A stretch of 64,000 nt of DNA from Dolomedes plantarius (Eukaryota > Arthropoda > Arachnida > Araneae > Dolomedidae): assembly GCA_907164885.2 (NCBI GenBank), contig OU015498.1:131810651-131874650 (forward strand), read 5' to 3'. The position numbers and the translations under genes were made by a program. The stretch's first letter is position 1. Every line of letters begins with the position of its first letter. The notes beneath the pieces are model-generated. The model ran no database searches, was not told the DNA's origin, and was given only the letters and a program-made list of their open reading frames with translations. Shown in pieces: positions 10,183 through 20,604 of the stretch.

Positions 10183-11760
10183 ATTTCACTTTATTAACTT
10201 TACACTTCACAATACATTTACTCTCACACTAACTTCAACCCTCTTTTTTCAGCTCCCCGTCAAGTAACTAACTAACAATTAACAGTTTTAGGCTCCCTAG
10301 TTTCACTAACACTATTAATATACTAACGGAAAAAAGGTAATAAACCACCAAAAATAGCTGGCTAGGTATCCCTCCCTCATTTTTCCCCATTTAGGTTGTG
10401 CTCTGTTGCCGGCTCAACAACTTCTACTATCGAATAGGTCTTATGGCGCTTTCACCAGTGGACTTGTTAGGTGCGCCAGCCGGGGTCACGGCAGTAGAGG
10501 ATAGCGTTTCACTTATCTCCTAAGCGGAAATTCTTTTTAGGCTGGGAACTCAAAATTTTAGTTTCGGTTAACTTAGAAACTGTAGGAGAAAGAAGACAAC
10601 AAAGTCTAATCTAGCATGTTAACATGTATACGTCGAACCTTCCAGCAGGATCATTTGCAGTAATCTCTACTTCAACGCCAGGGGTCGTTTGTAAGTATCT
10701 CTTTTTACCATCTCACCCATTAAATTATTCCTCCTGCTGTTAAACCTACTTAGTAAGCCGTAGTTGAGCCTAACTCATGCTGACTAACCCCTATCTCTTC
10801 TACACCATTTTTCAGTCAGCGTTAACATTAATTTCCCGGCTTAAGCTTAGTTCAATTTGAATTTATTAGTTGATCTGAATGGTTCAGATTGTAAAGATAG
10901 GATTCCTCGAGGAGGAACTACTCAGCACTTGTGGTGAGTAGGGAATCCAGAGGCAAGGTAGGGTTAAGGTTAGGACCTGCTATGATGAGCGAAATAGCAT
11001 GGGACTTGCGTAAGTCAGGAGATTTGGTCTTGTCTTAGGATTCTGACCTATCGACTGCAGCCTTGCTAGGTAAGCTGGGCCTTCCCTGAGATGGTTCAAC
11101 CCTAGAGGTCACGGTCCTCGTCATTGGGGTGGTGCCCTTTGGCGAATACAGGACACGCCGGCTCACGAAGGTTCCGCAGGGTGGGTTGCACAGCAACGAT
11201 GATGTTTTTACCAAGTTGCTGGTTTTGCGCCCAGGGTTGCGACTGTTCCCTCTCAAAATCGACCACTCCCAATTTAGGCCAGGTCGTCTCCTATCTGGGA
11301 TTTGTATCGATGCCTTCTTCTCTTAATTATTATTCTTAGTCAGTTCCAGTTATTGCTATTAAATAATTCAGGTAACTTGTTTTCGCGTAATCGCTCGCAG
11401 TCACTAATTTTGTGCTGTCGTTTCATTTGGGCTCCTTCTTTTTTGCCACCTTCTTTTTCTTCTTTTGTCTCGAAGGTAGGTGGGTTCGAGTGTCCTCCGG
11501 CAGAGCTTTTTGTCTTCCAAATTAAAAGTTATTATTCCTCTGGCACATCCGTCTGTTCTGCTTGGAGCCCGACCGTGTGGCTTGTCTTGTGGTGTGGGTC
11601 TTGTGGGTTGTGTGTGTGGGACCTTGTCTGGGTCGTACGTGGAGTGGTTGCCTGCTGCAGGTCTATCCGCACCATCAGGATTTACCCAGTGGGGCTGGCC
11701 AGGTCGGGCATGATGTGTGCTTTTTGGGATGGTTGGTTCAACTCTAGTTTTGCAGAAACT
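10183..11760. other. GC-richer non-coding stretch, probable retrotransposon UTR
   Basis: Base composition is visibly richer in G and C than the flanks, especially 10900-11760. Open frames on both strands here (up to 170 codons) show no recognisable domain. They look like chance frames in GC-rich DNA. It may be the 3' UTR of the non-LTR element ending at 10182 or part of a second element. Confidence 0.35.
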
Positions 11761-12239
11761 AAATCGAGAAATACTCCAGATGATTCTTCGCAATGTAAAA
11801 ATGCACAATATTGACTGAAGCGTCAGAAAACATATGTAAAGGGGCAGTTTTAGAAGGTCCGCGTAGTATTCTTATTGGAATAAAAGTGTTTAATAAGAGG
11901 GACATGTTTAAACAAAGTATTAGAATTTATAGGGAGAGGTTCATTCCAATCTAATTTTCTCATACAGACTTATAGTAAATGAAATTTAGGCTACGGGGAT
12001 GTATATATACGGCCAATAAGATTATATACACTGTTCATCACTGAAAGTAAAAAACTTCCTTTGTTCCTATTTCATCTAAGTTCATTATTATTTCGGGAAA
12101 GACGCATTTCTGTTCATCAGTTTTCATATTCGACCTAGGATTAAGTATCAACAGCTCTTCTTCTTGAGCTCCCGTATTTGTCCAGAAACACAAAAAAAAA
12201 ACACCCTCCTTTCGTTATTTATTAAGCATATGCAAGTGG

Positions 12240-12514
12240 CCTTTGAAAATCGTCTTCGTTCTTCGTGACCCGATTATCAACATAAAATCCTTCTTTAATT
12301 ATATCCATTGTTGATATCATTTCTTCACTCTGAATAGTGATGTGCTATAGTTGCATTCAACGAAAAGGGATTCGAAGTAACTCCGAAACCTACCCAATGT
12401 CTGTATTCTTTTGTAGTTGATTCCTTCCGCCATAAAAATAATGACACAACTCTGTCATCTGGATGTACACTAAGCTGAAAAACGCTTCTTTGATATCTTC
12501 TGTTACTTCTAGGG
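12240..12514 (-). pseudogene. BEL/Pao reverse transcriptase fragment
   Basis: From the hAT insertion site the minus strand reads LEVTEDIKEAFFSLVYIQMT, equivalent to the first catalytic aspartate motif (DI..AF). Later comes PFSLNATIAHH, then KEGFYVDNRVTK, where the usual FYVDD active site is FYVDN. The stretch contains at least one stop and one frame shift. Its left continuation reaches LHMFSDAS near 11840. Confidence 0.75.
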
Positions 12515-12731
12515 CAGGGGTGGCGAACCTTTATAGATCAACGTGCCATTTTTTCTAAAGAAATGTTTAATGAGACCATAGACGTGCCGTCAAATAATTT
12601 TGACTTAGTGATTAATGGGAAAATAATAAAAGTAAATACTAACAACTCAAAACTCTTTATTTACTAACAAAAAGTTATAAGTGTAAGTTATATGTGTTAC
12701 AGTTATATATGTAATTCAAATTAAAGTAACA

Positions 12732-13187
12732 TTAGTGTGACTTCTGTTGTTGCAGATTAGATGAGAAATAACTTATATTAGGGTAGTAAGATGTTACTTT
12801 TAGCAGAATGCATGCTGAACTGGAATTATCTTCCAAACGGTTTCTAAGCGAGTTTTTAATGTTATTCATCTCTAAAAATAATGACTCGCAGGCATAAGTA
12901 GATGAAAATATGGTTAAAATAGCATAAGCCAGCTTCTTCAAACAGTTAAATGTATCTGGAATCGAATTCCATGTTGCCAAAATTTTGTTACTGGCATTTT
13001 TACTTACATTGCTTGTTAGTCTTTCTGTTTCAATCAATTCCAACTTTTTCATTGTTTCAATAAAATTTTGAATCCATCCATATTGAACTAGACTGGAATC
13101 AATCAGCTGCATTTCAAATTCTTCAATTTCCAACCCATCAAATTGGGACAAGTTCAGTTTATCAAATGAAATCACATCAGGGTACAT
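12732..13187 (-). pseudogene. hAT transposase C-terminal dimerisation region
   Basis: This gives 151 residues ending with a hATC-type domain: LAYAILTIFSSTYACESLFL, then MNNIKNSLRNRLEDNSSSAC. The typical FG/ST.ACES.FS motif is visible. The piece is separated from the N-terminal part by frame breaks, so the element cannot make a full transposase. Confidence 0.75.
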
Positions 13188-13942
13188 AATAAACTTGAGC
13201 GTTTCCGATAATTCTTTGAACTGAGAAAATCTCGCTGAAAATTCCTTGATTGAAGAATCAATTACGGAACTTAATTCACCAATAACTTTTTCTTCGTCTG
13301 GCTCCTCATGTACATCTAAATCTTTGATATATTTTTTTTCAAGTTTGGGAAATATTTGTAGTTTTTTGTAATAATATCGTTCCTGAAAACATGCAGTTTA
13401 GCGTCAAAAGCGCGAATGAGATCCATCATGACGATAATTGTTTTATTTGTGCCTTGAAGCTTTATATGTTCATTTCATTGAAATGTTGGCATATGTCTGT
13501 AAAAAACATCAATTTTGAAAGCCACATAACATCCAACAACTGTGGGTATTGATCAATTTTCCCTCATTTTGCAGAAACAGTCTGATTTCTTCCAAGCAGT
13601 CAACAAATATTTGAAGTACGTTCCCGCGGCTCAACCAGCTTACATTATTATACATCAGTAAGCCATAATACACCATAATTCATCCAACAAAACATCAAAC
13701 TTTCGCTTATTTAAAGCCTGCGACGATATGAGGTTGACTATTTTTGTGACTAACGCCATCACATTATCAAGAGATGTTAAACCACTCTTAGCACATAAGA
13801 CTTGTTGGTGAATGATGCAGTGGGATTTAAGAATCGAATGTCCTACGTCTGTTTGAAATAAACTAATGAAACCATTTTTTTTTTGCCCACCATACTTGAA
13901 GCACTATCAGTTGTTACTGAAAGAATTTTTTTTCAAATCAAT

Positions 13943-14509
13943 TTATTTCTCAGCAAGCGAATTTTTAACAGCGCGATAACATAGCGATATGAAAGGAGCG
14001 GAGTTAATGTCATTTTTTTGTTGATCTATTACATTTCCGGCCAGTTTTAAGATTATTTCTTTTATTGTGTTTCTAGATAAAGGAGTATCTTTGATGCGCT
14101 GAATTATTTTATCTTTATTATCAAAATCATCAAAAAGTGAGGACACGCATGCTAACCAGGCTTCCTTCAAAAACTCTCCCCCTTGAAAAGGTTTACTATG
14201 CCGAGCAATGGCATTTGCAGACGAGTAACTTGCCGCGCTCGTATGACAATTTTTGCCAACATATTTAATCATAGACGTCGACTGTTTATTTCTGTCTTTT
14301 ATTGCACTTGCAATTAATTCTTTTTGCTTTGGTTCGCTTTTTTGACAAATAGATTTGTGATTTGTTTCAAAATACCTTTTTACAGACGATGTTCTACATA
14401 CCACTGTTCCAGAACATAAAACACACACCGTTTTGTCGCCTTTACTAATCATGCCATATTTCTCGGTCCACCAGGTTTGAAATTCTCTGTTACACTTGCT
14501 ATCTTGCAC
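13943..14509 (-). pseudogene. hAT transposase N-terminal part (BED-like finger)
   Basis: This gives 188 residues: MQDSKCNREFQTWWTEKYGM, then KTVCVLCSGTVVCRTSSVKR and ETNHKS. That is a C-x2-C ... H zinc-finger pattern as in ZBED5/GTF2IRD2-related hAT transposases. The middle of the protein continues leftward with stops (13190-13940). The ATG near 14509 matches the family's usual start. Confidence 0.7.
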
Positions 14510-15030
14510 TTTTTGTATTTTGCTGAACTAGCCATGTTAAATAACAATTAAAAATCGTAAATATAACACAAATAAACTAGATAAACTTTTAAAGTTACGA
14601 GACGAGACGTAGTATGCGTAAACAAACTATGCGTCATTAACAATTGTAGTCCACGACGTAACTAAGGCAAGACAATGGAGAATTTGCACGTTTTTGGATT
14701 TTATAAGTATACAATAGAAATCAACGAAATAAGAAAATTAATACTTTTTTAAAAATTTGAGCTTTAATTACGGATTTCTGAAGATTTTTAACATTGCACT
14801 ATTTACCGTATCACGAAAACGCAGCATGAATACAGTGCCGGCTTGAGACTTTCCGCCCTCTGCCACGCGCTACGCGCCGGGATCACTCCGTAGTGCAGGC
14901 TCACTCCCGTTCGATCGTAATACTTCATAATGAACTTTGTTATTTTTAATTTAAATGCAAACCGTTGTGATCGGTGGCGTGCCCTAAATATTGTGTCGCG
15001 TGCCATTGGTTCGCCACCCCTGTTCTAGGG

Positions 15031-15560
15031 CATTTAAACTTATTTAGAAATGGAGGAATTTGCTGCGAAAGGCTGGTCCAGTACACAGACAACCGCTCAA
15101 TGAAGTATCACTAACAGACAGTCTTTGATGAAGCATCAAATAAAGTGCGGATTTCTGTAGTTGCACTTGACAATTTAATACCGGGTCTATGAGATAAACA
15201 GTATATTGATTAATTAACCTCTGATTGTTTCGCTTTTTTCGATATACAAACGGTGAGATCCATCATTCCTTAGTGCTCGAACACTTAATTGCGTTCCCCT
15301 GTGACGTAAAAGAGTCATTATTGTCGTCAGACGTATTTCATGTAAAGATCATTGAAGAACAAACAACGTAGCAAATTTTTCTGTTACAGATATCTCATCT
15401 TTGTAAACAGGAGACTCGGCTGATTTTTTGAGCAAATCTGGACAGCGTGCTTTGTGACGACGACCACATATAACACATCGTACATAACTTCGACAAGTTT
15501 TCGTCAAATGTCCTAATTTAAGACAGACTAAACAACGTTTTTCTCTGTATTACTAGTTGT
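15031..15560 (-). pseudogene. BEL/Pao zinc-knuckle and pre-RT fragments
   Basis: Near 15430-15550 the minus strand reads KRCLVCLKLGHLTKTCRS and VRCVICGRRHKARCPDL, paired CCHC-like fingers typical of BEL/Pao proteins. Closer to the hAT, LDQPFAANSSISK and then a match across the insertion into NALEVTEDIKEAF show the same polymerase gene. Multiple stops are present. Confidence 0.65.
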
Positions 15561-15861
15561 TTTCTTTCTTCTTTGCTCACGAGTAATTTCGTAACCTTAC
15601 TACAGTCTTGGCAGGAATGATTACTATGGTAAAACATACAAGTAATTTTTCTAAGTGGTGATTAAAATACGGTAAATAAATTTCAACAATACAATAAGGC
15701 AGACAACCCTATCCTTGTTTTTCGCAGTACTGAACCACCGGGGGTCGAACGCGAAGTGCTGTTTCCGCGGGTTCGCAGTAATGTAATATTTGTAAATAAA
15801 TATAGTTCAAGGATTTTTGTAAGACCCTTCTTAAGTGTATTTGGGTTTGCGTATTATTATA

Positions 15862-16635
15862 CAAGGTGCGCCCATAAAGTAACCGGACAATTTTTTATAA
15901 ATAAGAAAAATATTACTCACCTTCAAATAAATTTATCTCCTTCAAAATATATCGCCAAACAGTTTTATCTATACAGTTTTTCCGACGTTTCTTCAAGTCA
16001 TCGAAACACTGTTTATAAGCGTTGGAAATCACCGTTCGCAAAATACGCGTAACATTTGATTTAATATCCGAGACGTTTTCAAATCTCTGACCTTACATGG
16101 ATTTTGCATTTTTTGATTACAAAGGACTTATTCACCGCGAATTGGTTCCTGAAAATCAAACAATTAATCAGTATTTTTACAAGGAGGTGCTTTTTCGATT
16201 AAGAAACAGGATAAGGCGAGTTAGGAAGGAACTGTTTGATTCTGGGCAATGGTTTCTTTTACACGATAATGCTAGGCCCCATACAGCAATTTCTGTACAA
16301 CAATATCCTGCTAAGCATTCAATTACAGTGATAAATCACCCACCATATTCTCCCGACTAATCGCCAGCTGATTTTTTCCTTTTTCCGAAGCTTAAGATGG
16401 CCACGAGAGGACAGAGATTTGAAAACGTCTCGGATATTAAATCAAATGTTACACGTATTTTGCGAACGGTTAGTTCCAACGCCTATAAACAGTGTTTCGA
16501 TTACTTGAAGAAACGTCGGAAAAATTGTATAGACTCCTTTGACGATTATTTTGAAGGAGATACATTTATTTGAAGGTGAGTAATATTTTTCTTATTTATA
16601 AAAAAATTGTCCGGTTACTTTATGGGCGCACCTTG
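15862..16635 (+). mobile_element. Foldback mariner (DD34D) with inverted 3'-end duplication
   Basis: The 774-bp element is flanked by TA (15860-15861, 16636-16637) with ends CAAGGTGCGCCCATAAAGTA. The inverted arms are about 225 bp (15862-16089 and 16412-16635), far longer than a normal mariner end. The right arm contains the transposase C-terminal coding sequence. The left arm is an inverted copy of it and replaces the 5' half of the gene. The centre keeps LLHDNARPHTAI, then YSPD, a stop, SPADFFLFPKLK. The last two catalytic aspartates are 34 residues apart. Confidence 0.9.
16097..16411 (+). pseudogene. DD34D mariner transposase, central fragment
   Basis: It reads MDFAFFDYKGLIHRELVPEN, typical of mariner between the first and second aspartate, then HDNARPHTA with the second. 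The third aspartate lies in SPADFF just after an in-frame TAA. The N-terminal HTH and the first catalytic aspartate are missing, so no activity is possible. Confidence 0.8.
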
Positions 16636-17049
16636 TATATTTATAGTTTTCGTAAATGATCAACTAATCAAGGAAGAGGTCGTACTTTTGGATGAATTAC
16701 AATAGTTCCAGCATTTAATTGTATCACCAAAAGCTGTTTCTGCCAAAACTCGTTGCTCTTCATCTTCGACTTCATGATGTAGAAAAGACATTAAATCTTC
16801 TAATCACTTTTCTTTGGTTAAAAGAAGAGATTCTTCAACATTGATTTTACGATCAGTGTGTAAATGGTATAATTAAGAAATATCATTTTTAAATGCAATA
16901 TCCTTAAAAGACGGAGAGTTGGTGGTACCGCCAGAGCAAAGCCCGCATCGCAACAAACCAGCAAACGGACATGATTATCAATGTATCCTGAGCTACAAGG
17001 ACAAATATTCGACCCCATAAAATCCACGAGGATTTGTGCCATCTGTTAA

Positions 17050-17985
17050 CCACGAGCGCAGAATCAGTCACCAAATGGAAAAGTTCTCTAACACTAGAGC
17101 AACGGCTTTAATTGAGGAAAGGAGTGTGTTCCAGAATAGACTAACTGGAAAATTAAGAAAAGCATACCTATGAGTCAAAGCACTCACAGTGATAAAAAGA
17201 ATGACCTAAAATTGAATAGATTCCGTGATATAAACGCAGTATTTCTTCTTTCAACCAAGATATTACCAATACTTTTGGCAATATAGTATATATCAGTGGT
17301 GATTAAATAAACGTAGAAAAATAAAGATCACAAATCAAGATAAATACATTTTATTTTAACATACATCTATTTATGCTTTGACACATTTTGCTGTACACTA
17401 TATACAAATCACAAAATAACGAATCTGCTGTTTCTCTCATTAAGGGATAAAAACAATAGTCCATGCAGGACAATAAAATGATTTTGTACGTCGTGTTTCA
17501 CATGAAATGTGCAAATCTGAACTTTACTACACACACTTCTAATCCAATAAACACATTATGGTGCTTAACATTAAGCAATAAAACTACCTTGAATCGTTTA
17601 CGTCAGATATAAGTCAAATCAAGAGTAAATTATTATTTTCAAGTTATGTTTTTCCCGTTAATGACAAATTGAAAGGTCTAACACAGTGAGTTATTTTAAA
17701 GCAAATTTAACTACAGCTAATTAAGTTTAATTTTTCTAAAACAACGACTTTGTTCAAACGCCCAGTTAAAATCTATATGTAATCGGTACTGCTGCAGCAA
17801 TCTTGGCGTGCGAATCTCTGTATACGAAATTGAGTGCACAGGCTCATACAGTGTATATTCTTTTCATTAAAATCAGGTGAAATCTGTAATGCGTTTATAT
17901 AGAAATGTATTTCAGTTAATGGTAATGAATGCGCTAACCAATATTATAATTCTCCATTCCATTGGTACATGCGATAGGAAATCAC
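17050..17985. other. No gene or element recognised
   Basis: AT-rich sequence with no frame resembling a protein family and no terminal repeats that I could find. Confidence 0.5.
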
Positions 17986-17988
17986 TTA

Positions 17989-18204
17989 GGCCGTCTGCAC
18001 ACGGAGCAACCCAAAAGAAACTGATAACTGACTCCACTGGTTACAAACTGACGCAACTGGTTACAAACTCGTCCGACGAGTTTGTAACCAGTTGCGCCGT
18101 GTGCGTGGCTCCATTCAATTACATAGGTTACGACTCATCACGGACTGGTTTGTGACTGGAGTCAGTTATCAGTTTCTTTTGGGTTGCTCCGTGTGCAGAC
18201 GGCC
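17989..18204. mobile_element. 216-bp Harbinger-type MITE
   Basis: Ends GGCCGTCTGCACACGGAGCA and its complement are flanked by TTA (17986-17988, 18205-18207). The inverted repeats extend about 49 bp. A TTA duplication and GGCC start fit PIF/Harbinger. The interior contains a further near-perfect palindrome at 18053-18095. Confidence 0.9.
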
Positions 18205-18319
18205 TTAGAAGAGCATTGATAAGCAGTGAAATCCGAAGAGAAAATTCTTTAAAACATATGGACGGAGCGAAGGGACGATCACATTTCATTAAACGAATTT
18301 TCTGCGATAACTGTGTTAA

Positions 18320-18736
18320 GGCTGCTGTGTACTAACTCTACTGGATTCGCTCACCTCAATGTTAACTTATAGAAAAAATGTATCCCAGTATTGCCGACTT
18401 GGACTAAAAGTTTCTTTTTAAAAAATTGTACTCCATAATAGAGCAAGAAATTTGACACTTTGGAGCCTTTTCTCGTTTAAAAAAAATGCAAATATTTTAA
18501 AATTTAAATTATTCGGGAAAAAAATCTGGTAAGTATGCTTCAAACGTTCCTAAATTCCTTTAGTTGATGAAATTTATAAAATTAATCCTGTTACAAGGTG
18601 CAGAAAAGTTCAGGCTATCTGAAAATACCATTTTTATTGGATTATAGGCATTTATGTATCTGTAAATAGTAGATACATTTTTTCCATGGGTAAACATTGA
18701 GGTGAGCGAATCCAATAGGGTTAGTACACAGCAGCC
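18320..18736. mobile_element. 417-bp TTAA-type MITE
   Basis: Ends GGCTGCTGTGTACTAAC and its complement are flanked by TTAA (18316-18319, 18737-18740). The inverted repeats run about 46 bp with three differences. TTAA targets point to piggyBac- or Kolobok-type mobilisation. There is no coding sequence. Confidence 0.85.
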
Positions 18737-18740
18737 TTAA

Positions 18741-20214
18741 CAGGCTACGGTTTTGTAACTGAAAGGGAAAAGCGAAACATATTTGCTGAATTTATTTAAT
18801 TTAAAGTAAAACCTTGTATAAGATTTAAAAAAAGAAAGAAAGAAAAAAAGAAAAATAAAAACTTTTTTAAAAATGGTTAACGAAAATTAATAATCTCGAG
18901 AAACGTTTTATAAAATAAACAAAACCTCACATCCTAAGCACACAGTAAGTTACTTTAGGAATTAAATTAGATCCTTTAAGAAAATTATTGTACCCTGTTT
19001 ACTGTTTCATTCAAAATATACATGATATATTACGACACTTACGAACAACATTACAACACAGTTTTTTAATAACTTTATAATATCACATAAATTTTATAAT
19101 ATTCATTACAAAATTTATGAAGATTACACATATTTACACAGTTGCTCTTATAAAAAATCTGAAATCTTAATGTAATAATATTATTTTATTATTTATATGT
19201 CATAATATCCATATAAAGTAACCTTTTTCAAGTATACATTCTATGTATAACTAAAATTCTATTAAAAGAATTTTGACTTTAAGGCCCTTGTAATATGTGG
19301 ATTTGATTAAATTTAAAGTGACGGGAAATTAAAATTTGTTGGCATATTTTTAAAATCAATTAATGTTATTGAATCATTTGGAATAGCTCTACATAATAAC
19401 TTATACTACTAAATAGATATCCTTTATAAACACTGGTTACATTAATTTAATATATAAAAACAACTAAGTATTTTTAAGATAACTTATTAAATTTAGTTTA
19501 AATAAAAATTTTAAAAATTCTACAGAACCATTTCCATTTGACCGTTTTGAAATATCTGAAGAAATTTTTTTAATGAATTACAAAATTTTGATAATTTTTT
19601 TCTCCTAGATCAGGCAACTGTTTTTATTCATAGACAATTGGTTGCAATCATAAGAAATTGAGTTAATCTACACATGATAGAATCTTAACTGTTGAAGCTT
19701 AACATTTCATAGGTTTCAAAATAACCTTAAATATATATTCATTTTATGAATATTTTTGACACAGTTCTCTCTCTACCTTAGGCACTACTCAAGTTTCTTT
19801 TTAGGTTTTACATTTAAGTCTTTAATGGGATACAATAACTGAAGCAATTAATTAAATCAGCCATAAATCCTGTCAGATTTATCAGAACATTATAATAAAC
19901 AACTACATACTTTATTAGAATCTTAAGAATAATTTTGTAAAAGGAAAAAAAGGAGAATTTATGATTTTTAATAATTAAATTCATATCTTTATAGTCTATT
20001 TTGAGTGAAACTACCATTTCACACTGATCTTAGACATTATTAATAAAAGCAAAATTAAAAGTATGTGACTGCTTTAAAATATTACTGCTATAATTATAAT
20101 TCTACAATAAAAGAAAATAAATAATCACTCCTTAAATTTTTATGAATTAAACACTTGCATTTTATTAGCTAACGTTCACAATCATTATCTATCATTTACT
20201 TTGTTTTAAAAGTA
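18741..20214. other. AT-rich stretch, nothing recognised
   Basis: Very AT-rich with many stops in all frames. No repeats with clear ends and no conserved protein motif seen. Confidence 0.5.
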
Positions 20215-20602
20215 CCGTAAAATCTTGACTATAATACGCACACGTGTGTAATTACACATGCTTGATTTTGCTCGAAATTTTCGGAAAAAATTAAAATTCG
20301 ACTATAATATGCACCCATAACTTTTCAATATTTTATTTAAAAATCGCACAAATACTTATTAACATAAATAAAATTTGTAATAAAAATAAACGAAAACGTC
20401 AAATTCGGTAGGAAAAAAATTTAAAACAAATAATACTGTCATATTATCAGTCTTAATCACTTTCATTAGAATACAGCTCATCTATTGTTTGTCGTTATTT
20501 CAATGTTTGAAACTAATTTTTTGTACACGAGTATAATATGCACTCTCATTTTTGAGGACTAAATGTGAAAAAAAAGTGCATATTATACTCAAGATTTTAC
20601 GG
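20215..20602. mobile_element. 388-bp TA-flanked MITE with subterminal repeats
   Basis: Ends CCGTAAAATCTTGACTATAA and its complement are flanked by TA (20213-20214, 20603-20604). The motif TATAATATGCAC or a close variant occurs about four times near both ends. A TA target suggests a mariner- or pogo-type partner. Confidence 0.85.
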
Positions 20603-20604
20603 TA

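Larger units (their letters stand above)
12515..15022 (-). mobile_element. 2508-bp hAT element with perfect 8-bp duplication
   Basis: The ends CAGGGGTGGCGAACC (12515-12529) and its exact complement (15008-15022) are flanked by TTCTAGGG on both sides (12507-12514, 15023-15030). The interior encodes a hAT transposase on the minus strand in pieces. The perfect duplication and ends suggest a fairly recent insertion, although the gene is broken. The end sequence resembles SPIN/Charlie-type hAT elements. Confidence 0.95.
11820..16870 (-). mobile_element. BEL/Pao LTR retrotransposon remnant with two nested insertions
   Basis: On the minus strand, in order: gag-like LMSFLHHEVEDEERVLAETA (16690-16850), zinc-knuckle region CLVCLKLGHLTKTC (15430-15550), reverse transcriptase start (15031-15200), the remaining polymerase motifs (12240-12514) and the start of the BEL RNase H domain, LHMFSDAS (11820-11850). 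A mariner (15862-16635) and a hAT (12515-15022) are inserted. Stops and shifts are frequent. LTRs were not found. Confidence 0.75.

Noticed and set aside
11302..11814. 170-codon plus-strand frame and 134-codon minus-strand frame
   Set aside because: Both overlap on opposite strands in a GC-richer patch with few stops, and neither shows a domain or conserved motif.
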